This document shows, in pieces, positions 58,312 to 64,000 of a stretch of 64,000 bases of DNA. The DNA is from Pseudomonas baltica (GTDB lineage: Bacteria > Pseudomonadota > Gammaproteobacteria > Pseudomonadales > Pseudomonadaceae): the NCBI RefSeq assembly GCF_031880315.1, contig NZ_CP134771.1:1364001-1428000 (forward strand), given 5' to 3'. Within the stretch, counting starts at the first letter, position 1, and each line of letters opens with the position of its first letter. The notes under the pieces were generated by a model, which was given only the letters and a program-made list of their open reading frames with translations, made no database searches and was not told where the DNA came from. The translations under genes and the position numbers were made by a program.

Positions 58312-58358
58312 TGCCCGCGTCAGTTTTGACGCCATTTTTACTGCTACCTGAAAACATT

Positions 58359-58434
58359 TGTGGGAGCCCGATTGCGCGTCAGGCGGCGAAGCCTTTAACA
58401 GCTTCGCCGCCTGATGCGCAATCGGGCTCCCACA
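58359..58434. repeat. Long near-perfect inverted repeat between cheR and flgB
   Basis: Two 34-nt arms (58359-58392, 58401-58434) match except for one position, with an 8-nt loop; each outer end reads TGTGGGAGCCCG. It is 20 nt past the cheR stop and probably ends cheV-cheR transcription. It is of the same type as the element at 15175-15259. Together with the flgB promoter region this accounts for the gap 58128-58454. Confidence 0.85.
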
Positions 58435-58454
58435 GGGGGGGGTGATGCGGTGGG

Positions 58455-59282
58455 TCATTTAGCCTGGTAGATGATCCCCGGACTGCACTGGACCATCTGG
58501 TAATGATCCGGCAAGCCATTGAGCGCCTCGCTGGCCCCCAGAAACAGATAGCCGCCCGGCTTGAGGGTGCCATGGATACGCATGAGGATGTCCTTTTTCA
58601 CCTGCGCGGAAAAGTAGATCAGCACGTTGCGGCAAAAGACGATATCGAACTTGCCCAGGCTGGCATAACTGTCCAGCAGGTTGAACGAGCGAAACTCCAC
58701 GCGACTGCGAATCGGCGCCTTGATCGCGTAGCGACCACCGCCCTTGGGATCGAAGTAGCGCTGCAGACGATCCGGCGACAAGCCGCGCCCCAGTGCCAGG
58801 CTGTCGTACTCACCGCTCTTGCAGTTGGTGAGCATCGTGCCCGACAGATCGGTGGCGACGATCTGCGCGCCCATTTTCAACTGGCCTGGATTGCTGCGCT
58901 CGAATTCATCGAAAGTCATCGACAGCGAGTAGGGTTCCTGCCCCGACGAACACGCCGCCGACCAGACCCGCAAGCGTGCCCCCGGCGCAGCCTTGATGGC
59001 CTCCGGAATCACCTTGTTCTTCATCACTTCAAAAGGATAGGTATCGCGAAACCACAGGGTTTCGTTGGTGGTCATGGCATCCACCACCAACTCGCGCAGA
59101 CCGCTGCGTGGCTGCGCAGTGACGCGCTGCACCAGCTCGGTCAGCGTCTTGATGCCCTGCTGTTCCATGAGCTTGTTGAGACGGCTGGAGACCAGATACT
59201 GCTTGTTGTCACCCAACAGAATGCCACAGGCTTTCTCCAGGAATACTCGGAACTGATCAAAATCCGCATTAGCCGTCGACAC
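58455..59282 (-). CDS. cheR: Chemotaxis protein methyltransferase CheR
   Basis: 275 residues. The N-terminal all-helical CheR_N domain (1-~75) is followed by the SAM-dependent CheR domain, with LRVWSAACSSGQEPYSLSM (SAM-binding loop), the FDIVFCRNVLIYFS motif and an aspartate-containing ATDLSG motif. It methylates glutamates of chemoreceptors. No C-terminal receptor-tethering pentapeptide domain or TPR is present. It follows cheV after 63 nt; a GC hairpin lies between them. Confidence 0.96.
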   Translation of the reverse strand: MSTANADFDQFRVFLEKACGILLGDNKQYLVSSRLNKLMEQQGIKTLTELVQRVTAQPRSGLRELVVDAMTTNETLWFRDTYPFEVMKNKVIPEAIKAAPGARLRVWSAACSSGQEPYSLSMTFDEFERSNPGQLKMGAQIVATDLSGTMLTNCKSGEYDSLALGRGLSPDRLQRYFDPKGGGRYAIKAPIRSRVEFRSFNLLDSYASLGKFDIVFCRNVLIYFSAQVKKDILMRIHGTLKPGGYLFLGASEALNGLPDHYQMVQCSPGIIYQAK

Positions 59283-59310
59283 AGGTACCGCCTCTTTAAA
59301 TCGTTTATTC

Positions 59311-59331
59311 GGCCGGGGCGAACCCCGGGCC
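59311..59331. other. GC hairpin between cheV and cheR
   Basis: GGCCGGGG-CGAA-CCCCGGGCC forms a strong stem with one bulged base. No T-run follows, so cheV and cheR may still be read together, with the hairpin protecting or pausing the message. Confidence 0.5.
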
Positions 59332-59345
59332 GTTATTCGTGGACA

Positions 59346-60272
59346 TTATTCGTGAAGCTTGATGCGTTCCACGACTCGGGATGCCAGATCGTCAGGCCGG
59401 AACTTGGCCAGGAAATCGTCGGCACCGACCTTCTTGACCATAGCCTGATTAAACACACCCGACAGGGAAGTATGCAGGACGATGTGCAGTTTCTGCATGC
59501 GCGAATCCGCGCGGACTTCGGCTGTGAGGGTGTAGCCGTCCATTTCCGGCATTTCGATGTCGGAAATCATCATCAGGAACTCTTCTTCAGGCTTCTTGCC
59601 CTCGTCCACCAGCTTGCGCAAGTAGTCGAGCGCCTGCCGACCGTCGTTCAGAGCGACCACCTCCACGCCCACCGTCTGCAGGCAACGGGTGACCTGCTTG
59701 CGCGCCACCGACGAATCGTCGACCGTCAGCACGCGCAGCGTAGTGGCCTTGACCTGGGTCGCGGCATCCACCACGCCGACGGAAATCGACTCGGACATCG
59801 GCGCCACCTCGGCGAGGATCTTCTCCACGTCGATGATTTCGACCAGCTTGTTGTCGACCCGCGTCACGGCCGTCAGGTAATGGTCGCGACCGGTACCCTT
59901 GGGTGGCGGATGGATCTCTTCCCAGTTCATGTTGACGATGCGTTCGACCGAGTGCACCAGGAACCCCTGAATCTTCAGGTTGTACTCGGTGATGATCACG
60001 AACGGATTGGCCACGCCTTCCAGACTCTTGCCGCCCGTGGCCAAGGCCAGGTCGAGAATCGGGATGGTCGCACCGCGAATATTGGCGACCCCGCGCACCA
60101 CTGGATTGGACCTCGGCATCAGGGTGAGCTTGGGGCATTGCAGCACCTCGCGCACCTTGAAGACGTTGATCCCGTAAAGCTGGTCACCGTTGAGCCGGAA
60201 CAACAGCAGCTCGAGACGATTCTGCCCTACCAGTTGGGTGCGCTGGTTCACTGAATCCATTACACCAGCCAT
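59346..60272 (-). CDS. cheV: Chemotaxis coupling protein CheV (CheW-receiver fusion)
   Basis: 308 residues: a CheW domain (about 15-160) that binds receptor and CheA, and a C-terminal CheY-like receiver (about 175-300) with the aspartate motif MMISDIEMPEMDGYTL. CheV couples receptors to CheA and may drain phosphate during adaptation. The start region is back-to-back with flgA; the shared 62-nt gap carries the flgA sigma-54 promoter. Confidence 0.96.
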   Translation of the reverse strand: MAGVMDSVNQRTQLVGQNRLELLLFRLNGDQLYGINVFKVREVLQCPKLTLMPRSNPVVRGVANIRGATIPILDLALATGGKSLEGVANPFVIITEYNLKIQGFLVHSVERIVNMNWEEIHPPPKGTGRDHYLTAVTRVDNKLVEIIDVEKILAEVAPMSESISVGVVDAATQVKATTLRVLTVDDSSVARKQVTRCLQTVGVEVVALNDGRQALDYLRKLVDEGKKPEEEFLMMISDIEMPEMDGYTLTAEVRADSRMQKLHIVLHTSLSGVFNQAMVKKVGADDFLAKFRPDDLASRVVERIKLHE

Positions 60273-60307
60273 TGTTCAGACTCCTTCACGCTCGTTCGAC
60301 ACGAAGT

Positions 60308-60322
60308 CGGCACGCGCCTTGC
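60308..60322 (+). promoter_or_regulatory. Sigma-54 promoter for flgA
   Basis: The plus strand reads CGGCAC-GCGCC-TTGC, one mismatch at the first base, exact spacing. Transcription would start near 60334, right at the first possible flgA start codon. Confidence 0.78.
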
Positions 60323-60334
60323 TATTAACCTTAC

Positions 60335-61084
60335 ATGAATGCCATTACGACATATTCCCGACGCATGATACGCAGCTTGCCAGTGATCCTGGCAGCGACT
60401 TGTTCACTCGCACTTTGCAACGTCAATGCCGAAGAATTTACGTCACCTGAAGAGCTTATCGGTGCAACACAGGGTTTTCTTGAGTTCACGGTAGAAGATT
60501 ATCTGGCCACGGCACAAACCGAAGGTCGTTATGAGGTGACGGTCAACGATATCGATCCACGTCTACGGATGCCCAAGTGCGCCGAACAATTGACGGCAAC
60601 CATGGCCAGCCCAGGCGCGCCACTGGGTCGGGTCAGTGTGCGGGTACGCTGCGACACCGCTACGCCCTGGACGGTTTTCGTGCCGGCACAGGTGAAATTG
60701 TTCAGGGATGTGGTGATGACCACCCGTCCCCTGACGCGCGATACGGTACTGGGCGCTCCGGACCTTGTCATGCGTGAACGCGATGTCGGCCTGCTGACTC
60801 AAGGCTATCTGACAGCGCTGGATCAGGCGGTAGGCTACAAGTTGACCCGACAGACGGTAGCCGACCAGGTGTTATCGGCGGTAATGATCGAACAGCCGGA
60901 GGTGGTGAACAAAGGTGACCATGTGGTGATCATCGCCAGAACCGGTGCCTTGGCGGTGCGCATGCCCGGCGAGGCGCTGGCCAAGGGTGCCATGAGCCAG
61001 CAGATCCCGGTGCGCAACTTGAACTCGCAACGGGTCATCAAGGCCAGGATCACCGGCCCGGGCGAGGTTGAAGTCTCGATGTAG
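60335..61084 (+). CDS. flgA: Flagellar P-ring assembly chaperone FlgA
   Basis: 249 residues from the ATG at 60335, or 239 from the ATG at 60365 (MIRSLPVILAATCSLALC). A signal peptide ends near the NVNA-EEF sequence. The C-terminal two-thirds is the FlgA/SAF domain, with VMTTRPLTRDTVLGAPDLVM and the C-terminal VRNLNSQRVIKARITGPGEV. FlgA assists FlgI polymerisation in the periplasm. The sigma-54 site would place the transcript start at about 60334, which favours the downstream ATG or a leaderless start. Confidence 0.93.
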   Translation: MNAITTYSRRMIRSLPVILAATCSLALCNVNAEEFTSPEELIGATQGFLEFTVEDYLATAQTEGRYEVTVNDIDPRLRMPKCAEQLTATMASPGAPLGRVSVRVRCDTATPWTVFVPAQVKLFRDVVMTTRPLTRDTVLGAPDLVMRERDVGLLTQGYLTALDQAVGYKLTRQTVADQVLSAVMIEQPEVVNKGDHVVIIARTGALAVRMPGEALAKGAMSQQIPVRNLNSQRVIKARITGPGEVEVSM

Positions 61085-61183
61085 ACGCTGGCGGTACGGA
61101 GCAGCTTTTCTTACACTGTGTGTACTACACCGTGGAGAACAGACTCCGCAGCGGGCCTTGTGCTTTTTTTTCAGTATTTACCC

Positions 61184-61210
61184 TAAAGTTATTCGTACAG
61201 GGGTCGAAAA
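61184..61210 (+). promoter_or_regulatory. Sigma-28 (FliA) promoter for flgM-flgN
   Basis: The plus strand reads TAAAGTTA, 11 nt, GTCGAAAA: 7/8 for the -35 and 6/8 for the -10 with exact spacing. Transcription would start near 61218, about 29 nt before flgM. flgM is FliA-dependent in Pseudomonas, giving negative feedback. Confidence 0.82.
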
Positions 61211-61246
61211 CAAGGCAAGCGCCCACATACCAACGAGGTTTACCCC

Positions 61247-61552
61247 ATGGCGATCGACCTGAGCCGACTGAACGGCAACTCACCGGTGCAAAGCACGACA
61301 CGCACCAGTGGCACCAAGGACACCACCGCAGTTGACGCAACGACTGCAGTGAGCAAGACCACTGCGACGAGCGGCGAAGCTGTTCATCTCAGTGACGAGG
61401 CTCAAAAATTGCAACAGATCAGCGATAGCCTGCGCGATCAACCAACTGTCAACAGTGCCCGCGTAGCGGAGCTGAAGTCAGCCATTGCCGACGGCAGCTA
61501 CCAGGTCGACAGCAAGCGCGTAGCCAGCAAACTGCTGAATTTCGAAGCTTAA
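61247..61552 (+). CDS. flgM: Anti-sigma-28 factor FlgM
   Basis: 101 residues: an unstructured Thr/Ser-rich N-terminus (1-45) and a helical C-terminal FliA-binding domain (about 55-101, VAELKSAIADGSYQVDSKR). The start has GAGG eight nt upstream. FlgM holds FliA inactive until it is exported through the finished hook. HsbA, encoded at 11874-12182, is known in P. aeruginosa to bind FlgM as a second control. Confidence 0.96.
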   Translation: MAIDLSRLNGNSPVQSTTRTSGTKDTTAVDATTAVSKTTATSGEAVHLSDEAQKLQQISDSLRDQPTVNSARVAELKSAIADGSYQVDSKRVASKLLNFEA

Positions 61553-61609
61553 GGCCAGGCCGACCGACCTCGCCGGGCTTCAGGACGTTATCTCACTCCA
61601 GAGCCAGCC

Positions 61610-62077
61610 ATGCACGACACGACCTTGCTGCAATTGATCGAAGACGACATCGCCCCGGCAACCCAGCTACTCGAGCTGTTGCGGGTCGAATCCAACGCCC
61701 TGTTCGGGCGGGACATGCAGTTGCTAGAAACCATCCTGGCGAAGAAGCAGTCTTTGGTCGTCCAGCTCGAGCAGCGCGGACGCAAGCGCAGTCAGGTATT
61801 GGCCGCCATGGGTTTCGCAGCTGATCGCGAAGGCCTGAAGAACTACGCTGACAGCTCTCCCCAAGGCGCTCATCTGCTGCAACGCAGCGATTTGCTGAGC
61901 AGCCTGCTGCTCGACTGCCAGTCGATCAACGACCTCAATGGCCGCTCGATCACGCACCAGCAGAACACCACCGCCACGCAGATTCGTATCCTCATGGGCG
62001 GCGAAGCCCCCTCGTTGTACGATGCCCGCGGATCGACCTCCCGGCTGGCCAAGCAACGACCGCTCAGCCAGGCGTAA
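61610..62077 (+). CDS. flgN: Export chaperone FlgN
   Basis: 155 residues, mostly coiled-coil helices ([21 protein letters not shown] region) with a polar C-terminal tail, as in FlgN. It escorts FlgK and FlgL to the export gate. It follows flgM after 57 nt, probably on the same sigma-28 transcript. Confidence 0.93.
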   Translation: MHDTTLLQLIEDDIAPATQLLELLRVESNALFGRDMQLLETILAKKQSLVVQLEQRGRKRSQVLAAMGFAADREGLKNYADSSPQGAHLLQRSDLLSSLLLDCQSINDLNGRSITHQQNTTATQIRILMGGEAPSLYDARGSTSRLAKQRPLSQA

Positions 62078-62156
62078 GCACCCTCTATCAAGAGGCGCAA
62101 CAAGCTGGCAGAATGCCAGCCACTGGATGTCGATTTTGCCTGGAGATACAAGCACC

Positions 62157-62912
62157 GTGTTCAACGTCTCAAACGCCGAAGACGCTCCGCAGCCGCCGAA
62201 GGTGCTCACCACACCACTGGAAATTGCGTCGAATCTGCGCGCCCTGGAAAAATCCCACGATCCGTTGACCATCACCTTTGCCGATCGTGCCCAGCGCTTC
62301 CAGACTTTTCTGGTCGACGTCGATCATAAAAATTCCACCATGGCCCTGGACGAAATGATCCCGCGCGATGGCGAAAAGTACCTGCAGGCGGGCGAACCGT
62401 TCCGGGTCGAAGGCTTCCACGACGGGATACGTATCGCCTGGGAATGCCACAGCATGATGACCGTGGTCGACAGCGCAGATAACGGCCGCAGCTACCGCGG
62501 CGACATGCCCCGCGAAGTCCTCTATCACCAGCGCCGCAACGCCTTTCGTGCCGCCCTCAAGCTGACTGCCCTGGTGGACGTCGAACTCGCCGGCGACAAG
62601 CTCAAGAATTCGCTCAGGGGCAAGCTGCTGGATATCTCCGCGACCGGCTGCAAGCTGCGTTTCGACGGCGACCACAGCGAAGCGCTGCAACTGGGCCAGA
62701 TCTACGAGCGCTACACCGCGCACCTGCCCACGCCATACACCAGGCTCACCACTGCGGTGGAACTGCGGCACTTGCATTACGAGGAAAGCCTGGGCATCAC
62801 CTTCGCCGGCGTACGCTTTCACAACATCTCTGCGGCGACCCTGCGCAATGTCGAGAACTTCGTCTTCCAGCTGCAGCGCGAAGCGCGACGGTTCGACAAA
62901 GACGATTTCTGA
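62157..62912 (+). CDS. flgZ: c-di-GMP-binding flagellar brake protein FlgZ (YcgR family, PilZ domain)
   Basis: 251 residues from a GTG at 62157 ([14 protein letters not shown]), which has GGAG 11 nt upstream; an in-frame ATG at 62127 would add 10 residues but has no ribosome site. N-terminal YcgR domain (about 15-115) and C-terminal PilZ domain (about 120-245). The c-di-GMP motifs are R127-x-x-x-R131 (RRNAFR) and D159-x-S-x-x-G164 (DISATG). FlgZ slows flagellar rotation at high c-di-GMP. The position after flgMN is typical for Pseudomonas. Confidence 0.93.
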   Translation: MFNVSNAEDAPQPPKVLTTPLEIASNLRALEKSHDPLTITFADRAQRFQTFLVDVDHKNSTMALDEMIPRDGEKYLQAGEPFRVEGFHDGIRIAWECHSMMTVVDSADNGRSYRGDMPREVLYHQRRNAFRAALKLTALVDVELAGDKLKNSLRGKLLDISATGCKLRFDGDHSEALQLGQIYERYTAHLPTPYTRLTTAVELRHLHYEESLGITFAGVRFHNISAATLRNVENFVFQLQREARRFDKDDF

Positions 62913-62925
62913 GACGCACCTGTAG

Positions 62926-63012
62926 CGAGGGGGCTCGCCCCTTCCCCCCGGAAAAACTGCACCAGGCCCCTTGTCAGGGCCTGATACATCTTTCGCGGGC
63001 AAGCCCCCCTCG
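62926..63012. terminator. Nested inverted repeats between convergent flgZ and MFS genes
   Basis: An outer pair (CGAGGGGGCT near 62926-62935 and AGCCCCCCTCG near 63002-63012) surrounds a perfect 7-bp hairpin (CAGGCCC-GGGCCTG, 62963-62983). It lies between two converging genes, so a two-way terminator built from a REP-like element is likely. Confidence 0.65.
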
Positions 63013-63020
63013 CGACGTCA

Positions 63021-64000
63021 TCACGTCTTGGCTGGTTCATCCTGCATCTGATCCTGCACCACTTGCTCATCGACCCGCGGATCCAATGCCGCCACCAAAG
63101 GCGAGCTGGTCATGTTGTCCGGCATGGCCACGTGATGCAGAGGCGCGTCGTCCACCACGTGCAGATTGGTGACCGCCTTGGGTCGGATCAGGACCACCAG
63201 CAACAGGGCAAAAAAGCCGAAGAACACGTAAAGCATCTGACTGCCGAAGTAGTTCATCAGCACCCCCGCCAGCAGCGGCCCGATACAGGCGCCGACACCG
63301 TAGGTCACCAGCAGCATGGCGGTGAGTGAAACCCGCCGCTCGCCCTCGACATGGTCGTTGGCGAATGCCACCGCCAACGGATACAGGCAGAACTGCAGCA
63401 AGGACACGACAAAGCCCGCAACAAACATCACTTCTACCGGCGCCCTCCCCCACACGGCCAATGGCACCGAGGCCAGCACGACCCCCACTGCCATGCAGCG
63501 AATCAACAGCGGTCGATCATAGCGATCCGAAAGCCAGCCCAGCGGCCACTGCACAACCAGCCCGGCGAAAATGCAACTCCCCATGAACAGCCCGACCTGC
63601 TCGGTACTCATGCCTTGCTGCGTGGCGTACAGCGGTGCCAGACCATAGAACGAACCAATGATCAGGCCCGCCGTCAGCACCGTGGTCAGCGACTGCGGCA
63701 CCCGCTGCATGAAGAACCGCGGCTCCATGGGCGCCGGATGCAGCGGTGAAGGGTGAATGCCGCGGATCAGCGCCACCGGCACCAGGCACAGGGTGAAGCA
63801 CAGCGCCACCAGCATCAGCAGTTCGTTGCCCAGCCCCGGGTGGATCACCAGGATCAACTGCCCCAGCGTCAAACCCAGGTAGGAGGCGATCATGTAGCCG
63901 CTGAACACCAGCCCACGCTGGCGCGCTTCGGCCTGCTCATTGAGCCAGCTCTCGATGACCATGTACTGGCACATCATGCCGAGGCCGACGATCACCCGCA
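63021..64000 (-). CDS. MFS transporter, N-terminus beyond the window
   Basis: The visible 325 residues lack the first few helices, cut by the right edge. About nine hydrophobic segments remain, with the MFS loop motif GWLSDRYDRPLLIR (R-x-D-R-x-x-R type) between helices in the second half. The stretch GMMCQYMVIESWLNEQ is characteristic of the YcaD-like MFS group in Pseudomonas. Substrate unknown. Its C-terminus is a hydrophilic tail of ~50 residues. It is not obviously linked to motility. Confidence 0.85.
   Translation of the reverse strand, partial: RVIVGLGMMCQYMVIESWLNEQAEARQRGLVFSGYMIASYLGLTLGQLILVIHPGLGNELLMLVALCFTLCLVPVALIRGIHPSPLHPAPMEPRFFMQRVPQSLTTVLTAGLIIGSFYGLAPLYATQQGMSTEQVGLFMGSCIFAGLVVQWPLGWLSDRYDRPLLIRCMAVGVVLASVPLAVWGRAPVEVMFVAGFVVSLLQFCLYPLAVAFANDHVEGERRVSLTAMLLVTYGVGACIGPLLAGVLMNYFGSQMLYVFFGFFALLLVVLIRPKAVTNLHVVDDAPLHHVAMPDNMTSSPLVAALDPRVDEQVVQDQMQDEPAKT

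Noticed and set aside
60305..60334. Possible sigma-28 site for cheV (TAAGGTTA and GCCGACTT, minus strand)
   Set aside because: The spacer is 14 nt instead of 11 and the -10 end is poor.

Overview
The window is one side of a large, contiguous polar-flagellum and chemotaxis locus of a gamma-proteobacterium, almost certainly a Pseudomonas of the fluorescens/putida/syringae type. Reasons: GC-rich sequence; the gene order flgA / cheV-cheR-flgBCDEFGHIJKL / glycosylation genes / fliC-flaG-fliD-fliS-fliT / fleQ / fleSR / fliEFGHIJ / fliK-fliLMNOPQR-flhB-flhA-flhF; Pseudomonas-specific regulators (FleQ, FleS, FleR, HptB/HsbR/HsbA, FlgZ); and REP-like hairpins of the kind common in that genus. Nearly everything from 1 to 60272 is on the minus strand, so it is transcribed right to left; flgA, flgM, flgN and flgZ (60335-62912) run rightwards, and an MFS transporter gene is cut by the right edge.

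Layout. 1-7942: export apparatus and C-ring (flhF partial, flhA, flhB, fliR, fliQ, fliP, fliO, fliN, fliM, fliL). 8141-9658: hook-length control gene fliK. 9743-12182: HptB-HsbR-HsbA partner-switching module placed inside the flagellar locus. 12289-18458: fliJIHGFE. 18568-22944: FleR/FleS two-component pair and the master regulator FleQ. 23114-26749: FliT, FliS, FliD, FlaG and a short 283-residue flagellin. 26980-46406: a roughly 19.4 kb glycosylation island. 46517-58127: rod, hook, rings and hook-filament junction (flgL to flgB). 58455-60272: CheR and CheV. 60335-62912: FlgA, the anti-sigma factor FlgM, chaperone FlgN and the c-di-GMP receptor FlgZ.

The glycosylation island is the accessory, less standard part. 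It holds all six enzymes of CMP-pseudaminic acid synthesis (PseB, C, F, G, I, H), a Maf-type flagellin glycosyltransferase, a second sugar branch (QdtA/FdtA-type ketoisomerase plus PLP aminotransferase), a FabH-like ketosynthase, a GT61-family protein with an extra N-terminal Rossmann-like domain, a PhyH-family Fe(II)/2-oxoglutarate oxygenase and two giant multi-domain glycosyltransferases, one carrying a frameshift near its N-terminus. This suggests a flagellin glycan with at least two sugar types and an unusual acyl or hydroxyl decoration; that is an inference from gene content.

Regulation can be read in part from the DNA. Good sigma-54 (-24/-12) sites precede flhA, fliL, fliK, fliE, fleS, flgF, flgB and flgA. 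Sigma-28 (FliA) sites with the exact 11-nt spacer precede fliC, flgM, fliS and, more surprisingly, the phyH-like gene of the glycosylation island. A five-copy TTGCCG array sits at enhancer distance upstream of the flgB promoter, and the hptB terminator overlaps the fliK sigma-54 promoter. All assignments rest on reading the sequence and family knowledge; no database search was run.
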